Shown: piece after piece, positions 49,278 to 57,582 of the stretch
Numbering within the stretch: the first letter of the stretch is position 1
How the letters are laid out: each line of letters starts with the position of its first letter
Source of the DNA: Rhodanobacter sp. FDAARGOS 1247
GTDB lineage: Bacteria > Pseudomonadota > Gammaproteobacteria > Xanthomonadales > Rhodanobacteraceae
Direction: 5' to 3'
Assembly: GCF_016889805.1 (NCBI RefSeq)
Contig: NZ_CP069535.1
Location: 1,240,001-1,304,000, forward strand
DNA length: 64,000 bases
The notes under the pieces: generated by a model
The model's input: only the letters and a program-made list of their open reading frames with translations
Told to the model about the DNA's origin: nothing
Database searches by the model: none
Made by a program: the position numbers and the translations under genes

Positions 49278-51461
49278 TTACCAGCGGTAACGCGCGCTGG
49301 CGGTGACCGTGCGCTCGTAGCCGTAGTAGCACCACACGGCGCTGTTGCAGGCCGAAACGTAGGTCTTGTCGGTGAGGTTGCTGACGTTCAACTGCAGTCG
49401 CCAGCCACCGGTGTCGTAGTGCACGGCCGCGTCGAGCAAGGTGTACGACGGCGTCTTCCAGTCGTTGTAGATGTCGCCGTAGTGCTCGCCCACGTAACGC
49501 ACGCCGCCGCCGAAACCGAGCCCGGCCAGGGTTCCGCCGACGATGGTGTAGTCGGCGCCCAGCGAGGCCTGCTGTTTCGGCAGCAGGGCGATCTGCCTGC
49601 CTAGCGAGGGCAGGTCGTTGGTCCGGGTGACCTTCGAATCGCTGTACGTGTAGTCGCCGTACACGCTGAGGTTGCGGCCGATGTTCCAGCGGCCTTCCAG
49701 CTCCACGCCGCGCAGGCGCGTTTCACCCTGCTGCACCTGGTACAGCGTGTGATTCGGGTCGATCGTCAGCGAGTTCTGCTGGGTGATCTGGTAGACGGAT
49801 GCGCTGAGCAGGCCATTGCCGCCGGCCGGCTGGTATTTCAGGCCCGCTTCGTACTGGTCGCCGGTGGTCGGGCTGAACGCCTTGCCCGCGAAGTCGGTGC
49901 CCACGGTGGGCTGGAACGAATGCGACCAGGACACGTATGGCGCCAGGCCGCTGTCGAACAGGTAGTTGACGCCGACGCGGCCGGAGAATGCATCGTCGGT
50001 CTGGCCCGTGGTGGTGCCGCCGATCAGGTTGTCGGTGGCGGTTTTCACGTGATCCTGGCGACCGCCGACGGTGATGCCCCAGCGCCCCAGCTTGATCTGG
50101 TCCTGCAGATAGACGCCCAATTGCGTTTGCGTCTGCAGCGTGTGACTGGTGTACGCAGGCACCGTCACCGGACTGCCGTAGACCGGGTCGAACACGTCCA
50201 GTCCGCCCACGTTGAAGTCGAACGCCGAGGCGTAGTCGTCCTTCGCGCGGCGATAGTCCACGCCGGCCAGCACGATGTGCTGCACGCTGCCTGCGTCGAA
50301 GGTGTACTGCAGGTTGTTGTCGACGCCGAAGGTCTTCGTGTGGTTCTCGTTCGGGAACAGGTAGCGCAGCAGGGTGCGACCGTCGCCGAGCAGGCCGAAC
50401 GCACCCACGTTGCCGCCGTTGTTGTCCACGTCGGCCTTGCCGTAGCGCAGGTTCTGGTTGAAGGCCAGGCCGCTGGCGAAGTCGTGGTGGAACTCGTAGC
50501 CGATCGAGGCCAGCGTCTTGTCGTAATCGTTCTGACCCGGCTCGCCGGTGAAGCGATGGCGCGGGATCTTGCCGTTGGGGCTGGGCAGCAGGGTGCCTTC
50601 GGCGGGCAGGAAGCCACCGCCGGACGCGGTCGCGGATTTCTGGAAGTGCGACAGCACGGTCAGCGAGGTGCTGTTGTCGGGCTTCCAGGTCAGCGCCGGC
50701 GCCAGGTAATAACGATCATCCTTGATGTGGTCGACCATGGTGTCGCTGTTGCGGGCCAGGCCCGTGAGCCGGTACAGCAGCGTGCCTGAATCATTCAGCG
50801 GGCCGCCGAAGTCGAACGTGCCCTGACGCAGGTCGAAGCTGCCGACTTCCACGCCCACCTCATGCAGCGGCTGTTCGGTCGGCCGCTTGCTGACCATGTT
50901 GACCATGCCGCCCGGCGGCATCGCGCCGTAGACCACCGACGAGGGGCCCTTCAGCACTTCCAGTCGCTCCAGCCCGTACGGTTCGATGCGGGTGATGCCG
51001 GTGCCCGAGCCTTCGGCCAGCGCCAGCCCGTCCATGTAGCGCGCCGGGGTGAAACCACGCACCAGCAGCCAGTCGCTGCGAGAATCGGGGCCGTAGCCGC
51101 CGCCCTGGGCGCCGGCGGTGTACCACACCGCTTCCTCGATGCCCTGGATGCCACGCAGGCTCATCTGTTCATCGGTGATCACCGACACCGACTGCGGGAT
51201 CTCGATGATCGGCGTATCGGTCTTGGTCACCGAATTGCTGTCTTTGGCGATCGGCGCGGTGACCTGCACGCCTTCCAGCGTGGTCGCGGCGTTCTGTTGC
51301 GCGTCGCCGCCGGTGTTCGTGGCGGCCGGGGTGTCGGCGGCATGGGCGGAGACGCCGAAGCTGACCAGCGTCGCCAGCCATGCCATGCGGATCGCGTGCG
51401 GCAGCGCGGAGCGGTGGCGCGGAGCGGTGCTCGCCACGGACGAAGAGGGGATCGATGACAT
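49278..51461 (-). CDS. TonB-dependent siderophore receptor (second system)
   Basis: A 727-residue receptor. After an N-terminal signal region (helix HAIRMAWLATLVSFGVSAHA) the TonB/plug domain reads IIEIPQSVSVITDEQMSLRGIQG and LLVRGFTPARYMDG. The barrel ends in SARYRW. The IPQSVSVIT and LKGPSSVVYG motifs are typical of hydroxamate (FhuA-like) receptors. I chose the ATG at 51461; an ATG at 51500 is possible. A Fur-like site and promoter lie 150-200 bases upstream. The siderophore cannot be named. Confidence 0.92.
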   Translation of the reverse strand: MSSIPSSSVASTAPRHRSALPHAIRMAWLATLVSFGVSAHAADTPAATNTGGDAQQNAATTLEGVQVTAPIAKDSNSVTKTDTPIIEIPQSVSVITDEQMSLRGIQGIEEAVWYTAGAQGGGYGPDSRSDWLLVRGFTPARYMDGLALAEGSGTGITRIEPYGLERLEVLKGPSSVVYGAMPPGGMVNMVSKRPTEQPLHEVGVEVGSFDLRQGTFDFGGPLNDSGTLLYRLTGLARNSDTMVDHIKDDRYYLAPALTWKPDNSTSLTVLSHFQKSATASGGGFLPAEGTLLPSPNGKIPRHRFTGEPGQNDYDKTLASIGYEFHHDFASGLAFNQNLRYGKADVDNNGGNVGAFGLLGDGRTLLRYLFPNENHTKTFGVDNNLQYTFDAGSVQHIVLAGVDYRRAKDDYASAFDFNVGGLDVFDPVYGSPVTVPAYTSHTLQTQTQLGVYLQDQIKLGRWGITVGGRQDHVKTATDNLIGGTTTGQTDDAFSGRVGVNYLFDSGLAPYVSWSHSFQPTVGTDFAGKAFSPTTGDQYEAGLKYQPAGGNGLLSASVYQITQQNSLTIDPNHTLYQVQQGETRLRGVELEGRWNIGRNLSVYGDYTYSDSKVTRTNDLPSLGRQIALLPKQQASLGADYTIVGGTLAGLGFGGGVRYVGEHYGDIYNDWKTPSYTLLDAAVHYDTGGWRLQLNVSNLTDKTYVSACNSAVWCYYGYERTVTASARYRW

Positions 51462-51612
51462 CGGAAGCCTTGTGAGCAGGTTGGCGGGAAGCGGCTGCAC
51501 GCGTCGAGGCGGACCGGGATGTTGACCCGGCCGCCACCGCGCGATGGCTGTGTTCCTGCACCGGATGGCGACAGGCGCGCGTCGACCGCCACGCCATGCC
51601 GGGGAGCCATCA

Positions 51613-51657
51613 GGTGAGAATGATTCTTATTGTAGGAGTGGCCGGCTTGCCCGGCAA
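51613..51657 (-). promoter_or_regulatory. Fur-box-like operator and promoter for the second receptor operon
   Basis: GGTGAGAATGATTCTTATT at 51613-51631 matches 16 of 19 Fur-consensus positions. On the minus strand a promoter with TTGCCG (51657-51652), a 17-base spacer and TACAAT (51634-51629) overlaps its upstream edge. Fur bound here would cover the -10 and start site. Confidence 0.78.
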
Positions 51658-51709
51658 CCGATGCCGCGCCGTTGCCCCGCGGCGCAATGCCGCGGGACAA
51701 CGTGGCTCA

Positions 51710-53581
51710 TCAGCCGGACAACTGCGCGCTCACGTCGTTGATCGAATCGCGGATGCGCTTGCTGAAGACCGAATCGTCGTGGTGGATCAGCAGCAGGTGT
51801 TCGGTGGCGCGGGTCATCGCCACGTAGAGCAGGCGGGCTTCGTCGGCTTCGCTCTGGCCTTCCTTGGGCAGGCCGCCGATGCCGGGGATGATCACGAACG
51901 GGAACTCCAGGCCCTTGCTGGAGTGCATGGTGACCAGCTTCACGCTGTCCTCGACCACGAACAGCGTCTGCTTGCCGGCGTTGTCGGCCAGCCGGCTGGG
52001 GATGTCCAGGCGCTTGAGCACTTCGTGCAATTTCTCGCCTTCCCACTGGTTGCGATAGATCACCGCCATCTCCGAATACGGACGGCCGTGCGCGTGCTCG
52101 TCGCGCAGCCGGGCGATCAGCACGTCCATCTGCGCGCGGGCGGTGTCGGTGCGCACCAGCTCGGGCACGGCGCCGCGGCGGCCAGCGCTTTCCGGCGGGA
52201 TCAGCGGCACGCCGTCGCCGTCGGCATCGTCGAGGCGCGCGGCCAGCAGGTCCTGGGCGAAGGCGCGCGCCACCGAGAGGATTTCCAGCGTGTTGCGGTA
52301 GTTGAGCTTGAGGATGGTGGTGCGGCCCTGGGCCTGCACGCCGAGGCTTTTCCAGCTGATCTTGCGGCGATTCGGGTTGCCGTAGATGTTCTGCGCGTCG
52401 TCGTACAGCACCAGCAGCGAATTGGTGGCCGGGTCGATCATCTGCACGATCAGCTTGTACCAGTCCGGCTCGAAGTCGTGGCCTTCGTCGACCAGCACCG
52501 CGCCGTACTGGGCGCGCGGAATCTGGCTGCGGTCGACGCCGGCGATCACCGCCGGCGGCAGCGCCTCGATGAAGGCCTTGCCGCTGCCTGCCGGCAGCGG
52601 CTCGTTGTACGCCACCAGCATCTTGCGGCACCACTTGTGGAAGTTGTAGACCTGCACCTTCTCGCCCAGGCCGCGCTCGCCGATCAGCTGTTCCAGCCGT
52701 GCGGCGAGCGTCCTGTTGTAGCAGAGCACCAGGATGGGTTTGGTCAGTTCGCGCGCCAGCTGCATCGCGCGGAAGCCCAGGATCATCGTCTTGCCCGAAC
52801 CGGCCACGCCGTGGATCACGCGGTGCTCGCCGCCCAGCGAACGCGCCAGCTGTTCCTGCTGTCCGTCCATCACCTTGATCAGGTCGGGGATTTCCAGCGG
52901 ACGCACCGCGGCATCGGTGGGACCGAACAGGCCGAACTGGCCGCTGCCGGCTTCCACGCGCAGTTCGGGGAACAGGTGCCAGCGCACGCGATCGATCTGG
53001 GGCAGGGTCATGGTCACCGGAAACACCTGCGGGAACATCGCCCACAGCCGCTCCTGGAACGCTTCGGCGTCGACCGTCTCGTACAGTTCGTCGCGGCAGA
53101 TCACCAGGTGTCCGGGCAGCACCTCGCCCAGCGCGCCTTCGTCGAACTGCTTGCGGGTGATGTTGGCCAGCACCACGCCCCAGCCCCACGGCATGATCAG
53201 TTTGCCGGCGTAGCGCGAGCCTTCCGGATAACGCAGCGCCGGGTCGCGTTCCAGCACCACGCCGATCTCCAGTGCATAGGCACGCGCCTGCAGCAGCGGA
53301 TTGTTCTCCTTGATCAGGCCGCGCTCGGTGACCAGGGTGAACTGGGTGCTGTCGGCATGGCGGATGGTGTCGGCCTTCCAGTCCTTCACCTCCAGCACCA
53401 GCAGACCGCGGCGCGGGTGGAACACCACGAAATCCGGATGGCGCTGCTTCAGTCCCACCGGTACGTCGTACCACAGCAGGTAGTCGTCCTCGAGTTTCTG
53501 TTCGAGCCGCTCGGAGACGCGCTTCTCGCCGCCGGTCATCCGCGGCAGGCAGCTGTTGCGGCTGGGAATGAGTGTCGCCAC
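51710..53581 (-). CDS. NERD-domain UvrD/Rep-type helicase
   Basis: A 623-residue fusion. The N-terminal NERD nuclease-like domain (about 20-130) has D50 in RHPDFVVFHP and E64-V-K66 in LVLEVKDW, the PD-(D/E)xK pattern. Superfamily 1 helicase motifs follow: Walker A GVAGSGKTM near 256, VLVDEGHDFEPDW (motif II, DEGH instead of DExQ), LNYRNT (motif IV-like), VTMHSSKGLEFPFVII (motif V) and LLYVAMTRATEHL (motif VI). It stands alone. Such proteins are annotated as DNA repair helicases, but NERD-helicases also occur in anti-phage systems. Confidence 0.88.
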   Translation of the reverse strand: MATLIPSRNSCLPRMTGGEKRVSERLEQKLEDDYLLWYDVPVGLKQRHPDFVVFHPRRGLLVLEVKDWKADTIRHADSTQFTLVTERGLIKENNPLLQARAYALEIGVVLERDPALRYPEGSRYAGKLIMPWGWGVVLANITRKQFDEGALGEVLPGHLVICRDELYETVDAEAFQERLWAMFPQVFPVTMTLPQIDRVRWHLFPELRVEAGSGQFGLFGPTDAAVRPLEIPDLIKVMDGQQEQLARSLGGEHRVIHGVAGSGKTMILGFRAMQLARELTKPILVLCYNRTLAARLEQLIGERGLGEKVQVYNFHKWCRKMLVAYNEPLPAGSGKAFIEALPPAVIAGVDRSQIPRAQYGAVLVDEGHDFEPDWYKLIVQMIDPATNSLLVLYDDAQNIYGNPNRRKISWKSLGVQAQGRTTILKLNYRNTLEILSVARAFAQDLLAARLDDADGDGVPLIPPESAGRRGAVPELVRTDTARAQMDVLIARLRDEHAHGRPYSEMAVIYRNQWEGEKLHEVLKRLDIPSRLADNAGKQTLFVVEDSVKLVTMHSSKGLEFPFVIIPGIGGLPKEGQSEADEARLLYVAMTRATEHLLLIHHDDSVFSKRIRDSINDVSAQLSG

Positions 53582-53661
53582 GAGAACCCCTGGAAGTGCG
53601 TGCCCGCCGACGTTAGCCGATGGGGCGGGACTGTCAATCCTGGATGGTCAGTCCGGGCCCG

Positions 53662-54591
53662 TCAGTCTCGGCCGGCCGGCACGTTCCACCGGTGCAACTG
53701 CTCGGGCGGCATATCCATGCGCCGGCAGGCGCGGCTGGCAATGCCGTCGCGCAGGGCGGCGCGGAAGGCTGGCGCCATCAACCACAGCGCGCGGGCGGCA
53801 ACGCGGGCCTGGCGCTGCTGGCGTGGCGTGCGCTCCAGCAGCGTGATGGCCCAGTCCGGCAGCAGGGCGCTGCCGGCCAGCAGGAACAGGTCGCGCGACA
53901 GTCCGGCGGCCGGCACCGGCAGGCGCACCTGGCCGAGCAGGCCGAGCACCACGCGGGAACGTTCGGTATAGGCCAGTTCGGGCTGGATGCGCCGGAAATA
54001 CGCGGCGACGTCCCGTTCGCTGGCGGGAACATCGCGCGCGCCCAGCGCCTCGGCGATCTGCCGTACTTCGTCGTAGTAGCGATCGGCCGCGCCCGGCGGC
54101 ATCGCGATGTGGCTGTAGCTGCGGTAACCCTGCAGGAAGCAGTAGGCCTCGCTGACATGCACCCAGGTCAGCAGGTCCGGATCGTTGGCGCTGTATGGAC
54201 GTCCATCCTCGCCGTGGCCGGTGATGTGGCCGTGGATCATCCGCACGTGTTCGATCAGCGCCTCGGTCTGCGCGCGGGGCGCGTAGGTGGTGCCGCCGAC
54301 GAAGGCGGTGGTGCGGCGCAGCCGGCCGATCAGGTCGTCGCGGAAGTTGGAATGATCCCAGACCCCGGCCAGGGCCAGCGGATGCAGGGTCTGCAAGGTC
54401 AGCGCCGCGAGGCCCCCGGCCAGCATGCCGGGGAAGTCCGAATGCACGCGCCAGGTGGCGCTGTCCGGCCCGAACAGGCCCGGATCACCGTGCGGATGGT
54501 CGTAGTCGAGGCTGCCGGTGTCGGCGCGCGGAAAGGCGCGCAGCACCCAGTGGCGGATCGGTTGGCGGAGCACGTCGATGGGCGATGGCAT
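53662..54591 (-). CDS. MpaB-family (DUF2236) oxygenase
   Basis: A 309-residue protein of the MpaB/latex-clearing-protein fold. DUF2236 landmarks include VHSDFPGMLAGGLAALTLQTLHPLALAGVWDHS, FVGGTTYAPRAQTEALIEHVRMIHGHITG and DLLTWVHVSEAYCFLQGYRSY, with several His that can bind heme b. Members oxidise diverse substrates, such as mycophenolic acid side chains and rubber. No signal peptide is seen. It has no obvious metabolic partners; the gene diverges from the DAHP synthase leader. Confidence 0.85.
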   Translation of the reverse strand: MPSPIDVLRQPIRHWVLRAFPRADTGSLDYDHPHGDPGLFGPDSATWRVHSDFPGMLAGGLAALTLQTLHPLALAGVWDHSNFRDDLIGRLRRTTAFVGGTTYAPRAQTEALIEHVRMIHGHITGHGEDGRPYSANDPDLLTWVHVSEAYCFLQGYRSYSHIAMPPGAADRYYDEVRQIAEALGARDVPASERDVAAYFRRIQPELAYTERSRVVLGLLGQVRLPVPAAGLSRDLFLLAGSALLPDWAITLLERTPRQQRQARVAARALWLMAPAFRAALRDGIASRACRRMDMPPEQLHRWNVPAGRD

Positions 54592-54623
54592 GCGCCCAGT
54601 CTATCGTCTGGATGACGGGAAGT

Positions 54624-54651
54624 TTGATTTGGACGTCCATTGTGTTATCAA
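54624..54651 (+). promoter_or_regulatory. Candidate promoter for the aromatic leader and DAHP synthase
   Basis: TTGATT at 54624-54629, a 16-base spacer and TATCAA at 54646-54651. A start site seven to nine bases on would fall at about 54658-54660, on the leader ATG itself. That would fit a leaderless leader-peptide mRNA, and there is no Shine-Dalgarno tract before that ATG. The promoter overlaps the non-coding end near the divergent oxygenase gene. Confidence 0.45.
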
Positions 54652-54658
54652 TGACGCC

Positions 54659-54742
54659 ATGCATTCCGCCACCGCCCGCCTGTTCTTCTGGTTTTACGGC
54701 TATCCGAAGCCAACGGCGGCGGCGCGGGCGCGATCGTTTTGA
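54659..54742 (+). CDS. Aromatic-rich leader peptide of a DAHP synthase attenuator
   Basis: A 27-residue open frame starting at ATG 54659. Residues 8-15 read LFFWFYGY, so six of seven consecutive codons (9-15) are Phe, Trp or Tyr. It ends 22 bases before a perfect terminator hairpin and 88 bases before the start of the DAHP synthase gene. The peptide would be translated to measure charged aromatic tRNAs; when they are scarce the ribosome stalls at the aromatic codons and the terminator is avoided. E. coli pheL and trpL work in this way, though its DAHP synthase genes use repressors. A TTG at 54629 is an alternative upstream start. Confidence 0.8.
   Translation: MHSATARLFFWFYGYPKPTAAARARSF
54673..54730 (+). 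promoter_or_regulatory. Leader segments 1 and 2 of the attenuator
   Basis: CGCCCGC at 54673-54679 (leader codons 5-7) is exactly complementary to GCGGGCG at 54724-54730. A ribosome stalled on codons 9-15 would cover the first segment and free the G-rich second one. The second segment also contains GGCGG (54715-54719 and 54718-54722), which can pair with CCGCC (54767-54771) in the 5' arm of the terminator. The second pairing is only five bases long, so the antiterminator is tentative. Confidence 0.5.
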
Positions 54743-54764
54743 ACTGATCGACACAACCTCACCG

Positions 54765-54793
54765 AACCGCCAGCCTCCCTGGCGGTTTTTTTT
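54765..54793 (+). terminator. Attenuator terminator before the DAHP synthase gene
   Basis: AACCGCCAG (54765-54773), a CCTCC loop, CTGGCGGTT (54779-54787), and a run of eight T (54786-54793) form a perfect nine-base intrinsic terminator. It lies between the leader peptide and the synthase start at 54831, so it can only serve to stop transcription before the gene. Confidence 0.9.
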
Positions 54794-54830
54794 GGCCGCC
54801 TCCGGGGAACCCACCAGGAGAACCGCCGCC

Positions 54831-55922
54831 ATGCACACCACCGACGACCTGCGCATCCGCGCACTCACCCGCCTCAGCACGCCGGCCGAGGTCATGCGCG
54901 ACTGCGCCGCCACGGCGCCGGCGATCGCTACGGTGGAAGCGGCGCGACAGGCGCTGCACGGCATCATCGGCGGCAGTGACGACCGCCTGGCTGTGGTGAT
55001 CGGGCCGTGTTCGATCCATGACCCGAAAGCGGCGCTGGAGTACGCCGGGCGACTCGCGCCGCTGCGCCGTGAACTCGGCGACGCGCTGGAAATCGTGATG
55101 CGGGTGTACTTCGAGAAGCCACGCACCACGGTGGGCTGGAAGGGCCTGATCAACGACCCCGACCTGGACGGCAGCTTCCGCATCGACAAGGGCCTGCGCA
55201 TCGCTCGCGTCCTGCTGCGCGACATCAACGCGCTGGGCGTGCCGGCCGGTTGCGAGTTCCTGGACATGATCACGCCGCAGTACATCGCCGACCTGGTGGC
55301 CTGGGGCGCGGTCGGCGCGCGCACCACGGAAAGCCAGGTGCATCGCGAACTGGCGTCGGGACTGTCCTGCCCGGTGGGTTTCAAGAACGGCACCGACGGC
55401 AATGTGCGGATCGCGGTGGATGCGGTGCAGGCGGCGGCCCAGCCCCACCACTTCATGGCCGTCACCAAGGACGGCCAGGCCGCGATCGCCAGCACCAGCG
55501 GCAACACCGACTGCCACGTCATCCTGCGCGGCGGCAGGCAGCCGAATTACGACGAGGCGAGCGTAGAGGCGGCCTGCGCCTCCATCGGCAAGGCCGGCTT
55601 GCCCGCCCGCGTGATGATCGACGTCAGCCATGCCAACAGCGGCAAGCTGCCGGAGAACCAGCCGAAGGTGATCGACGACCTCGCCCAGCGCATGGCCGCC
55701 GGCGAACGGCGCATCCTCGGCGTGATGGTGGAAAGCCACCTGGTCGGTGGCCGCCAGGAATTGCTTGTTGGGCAACCGCTGCGTTACGGCCAGAGCATCA
55801 CCGACGGCTGCATCGACTGGGACACCTCGGTCGGCGTGCTGACGAGGCTGGCACAGGCGGTGCGCCAGCGTCGCCAGCACGAGGCGTCCGCTGCCACGGC
55901 GGAGGCCATGGCGGCGGCCTGA
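54831..55922 (+). CDS. aroG: 3-deoxy-7-phosphoheptulonate (DAHP) synthase, AroG type
   Basis: This enzyme joins phosphoenolpyruvate and erythrose 4-phosphate, the first step of the shikimate pathway to Phe, Tyr and Trp. The 363-residue protein is a class I-alpha DAHP synthase: IGPCSIHDPKAALEYA with the metal-binding Cys, VMRVYFEKPRTTVGWKGLINDPDLDGSF, GARTTESQVHRELASGLSCPVGFKNGTDG and VMIDVSHANSGK are present. The ATG at 54831 follows AGGAGAA. Which amino acid inhibits the enzyme is unclear. It stands behind the aromatic leader and terminator. Confidence 0.97.
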   Translation: MHTTDDLRIRALTRLSTPAEVMRDCAATAPAIATVEAARQALHGIIGGSDDRLAVVIGPCSIHDPKAALEYAGRLAPLRRELGDALEIVMRVYFEKPRTTVGWKGLINDPDLDGSFRIDKGLRIARVLLRDINALGVPAGCEFLDMITPQYIADLVAWGAVGARTTESQVHRELASGLSCPVGFKNGTDGNVRIAVDAVQAAAQPHHFMAVTKDGQAAIASTSGNTDCHVILRGGRQPNYDEASVEAACASIGKAGLPARVMIDVSHANSGKLPENQPKVIDDLAQRMAAGERRILGVMVESHLVGGRQELLVGQPLRYGQSITDGCIDWDTSVGVLTRLAQAVRQRRQHEASAATAEAMAAA

Positions 55923-55930
55923 GCTGCGCG

Positions 55931-56353
55931 TCAGAGCAGGCGCGCCTCCAGCGTGATCTTCGCATTGAGCACTTTGGATACCGGGCAACCCTGTTTGGTC
56001 TCCTCGGTGATGCGCTTGAACGCGTCCGCTTCCGCGCCGGGCACGCGAGCCTCGCAGTCGAGATGGACGGCGGTGATCGAAAAGCCGTCGCCATCCTTGT
56101 CCAGCGTCACCACGGCCTTGGTGTCGATGCTGTCGGCGGTCAGTCCGGCGTTGCCCAGGCCCAGCGACAGCGCCATCGAATAGCAGGCGGCATGCGCCGC
56201 GGCGATCAGTTCCTCCGGATTGGTGCCGGGGCCGCTCTCGAAGCGGGACTTGAATCCGTACGGCGCTTCGCGCAGGGCGGCGGTCTCGGTCGAGATCGTG
56301 CCCTGGCCATCCTTGATGCCACCGGACCAATGGGCGGATGCGGATTTCTTCAT
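55931..56353 (-). CDS. OsmC-family peroxiredoxin
   Basis: A 140-residue OsmC protein that reduces organic hydroperoxides. The two catalytic cysteines are C57 in AAHAACYSMAL and C123 in KQGCPVSKVL. The N-terminus (MKKSASAHWSGGIKDGQGTISTE) and FESGPGTNPEELIAAA fit OsmC rather than Ohr. It converges with the DAHP synthase gene over eight bases. Confidence 0.94.
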   Translation of the reverse strand: MKKSASAHWSGGIKDGQGTISTETAALREAPYGFKSRFESGPGTNPEELIAAAHAACYSMALSLGLGNAGLTADSIDTKAVVTLDKDGDGFSITAVHLDCEARVPGAEADAFKRITEETKQGCPVSKVLNAKITLEARLL

Positions 56354-56497
56354 GGCGTGCTCCTGCGCGGCTGTGGGGTGAAGGCCGACTGTGCGCCCCC
56401 GGCCATGTAACTGGCGCGAACGAAGTCGGTGCGGTGCTTCACGCGCGATTGCCGTTGGCGCCGTACCATCGCCGTTTGCGCCCCAGCAGGAACCGCC

Positions 56498-56773
56498 ATG
56501 TCCTACGTCATCCGCCACGACCGTGCCGCCTACCGTTTCCAGACCGAGGTGGAGGGTGTGCCCTGCGTGCTCGATTACCTGCTCGCCGCGGGCGTGATGA
56601 CCATCACCCATACCGGCGTGCCGGCCGAAGTGGGTGGCCGCGGGATTGCCGCGGCGCTGGTCCAGTCCGCGATGGACACGGCGCGCAACGAGGGCTGGAA
56701 AGTCGTCCCGGCCTGCTCGTATGCTGCCGCATGGATGCAACGCCACCCCGACTACGCCGACCTGCTGGCCTGA
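56498..56773 (+). CDS. Small YjdJ-type GNAT N-acetyltransferase
   Basis: A 91-residue minimal GNAT fold with ITHTGVPAEVGGRGIAAALVQSAMD (V-x-x-x-x-GRGIAAAL CoA loop) and KVVPACSYAAAWMQRHPDY near the C-terminus, which is the signature of the YjdJ/GTLF3B group. The function is unknown. It lies 22 bases upstream of the DUF1345 gene. Confidence 0.88.
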   Translation: MSYVIRHDRAAYRFQTEVEGVPCVLDYLLAAGVMTITHTGVPAEVGGRGIAAALVQSAMDTARNEGWKVVPACSYAAAWMQRHPDYADLLA

Positions 56774-56795
56774 CCCTGCGCTGGTCCAGCGCGTG

Positions 56796-57497
56796 GTGAG
56801 CGAGGGCTCCACGCCGGATCGACCGGCCCGGCCGCGCCGGCGGGCATCGCGCGGCTGGCGGCCGTGGGCATTCGCCAGGGGGCGCCCACGAACGATCGGT
56901 TCGATGCTGGTGTTCGTGGTCGCGGTTGCCGGATTGCTGGTCAGCGGCATGCGGCTGGCCAACGCGGTACTGCTGGCCTTCGATCTCGCCGCGGTGATCT
57001 TTCTGGGCGTGATGCTCCATCTGTTCAACCGGTCCACGCCGGACACGATGCGCAGCCAGGCGCAGGCGATCGACACCGGTCGCTGGGGCGTGCTGCTGGG
57101 TGGAGTGCTGCTGTCGGGCGTGGTGCTGGGCGCGCTGGGCATGGAACTGCACGCGGCACGCAGTGGTGGCGTCCTGGCGCTGGGCGTGGGCGTGCTCAGC
57201 GTGATCCTCAGCTGGCTGTTCCTCAACGTGATGTTCGCGATCCATTACGCGCATGGCTACTACGGCGATTTCGGCAAGCAGCACGCCGGCCTGGAGTTTC
57301 CGCATACGCCCGACCCGGACTATTGGGATTTCGCCTATTTCTCGATCGTGATCGGCATGACCTTCCAGGTCTCCGACGTGCAGATCACCAGCAACTACCT
57401 GCGCCGCGTGGTGCTGATGCACAGCGTGATCGCATTCTTCTTCAACGTGTTCATCATCGCGATCACGGTGAACATCGTGGCCGGGCAGGGCGGCTGA
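56796..57497 (+). CDS. DUF1345 membrane protein
   Basis: A 233-residue protein with five helices. Recognisable DUF1345 segments are LANAVLLAFDLAAVIFLGVMLH, LSWLFLNVMFAIHYAHGYYGDFG, DYWDFAYFSIVIGMTFQVSDVQITSNYLRRVVLMHSVIAFFFNVFIIAITVNI. I chose the GTG at 56796, since the next in-frame ATG (56904) would cut into the first helix. The Arg-rich N-terminus (PARPRRRASRGWRPWAFARGRPR) is cytoplasmic. The function is unknown. Confidence 0.8.
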   Translation: MSEGSTPDRPARPRRRASRGWRPWAFARGRPRTIGSMLVFVVAVAGLLVSGMRLANAVLLAFDLAAVIFLGVMLHLFNRSTPDTMRSQAQAIDTGRWGVLLGGVLLSGVVLGALGMELHAARSGGVLALGVGVLSVILSWLFLNVMFAIHYAHGYYGDFGKQHAGLEFPHTPDPDYWDFAYFSIVIGMTFQVSDVQITSNYLRRVVLMHSVIAFFFNVFIIAITVNIVAGQGG

Positions 57498-57582
57498 CCC
57501 GGCGGTGTAACCCGGGCGTGGGCCATGGCGAATGGAGAGGTGGAGCGGCCCGACCGCTCTATCCCTTTTCGAGGAATGACCG

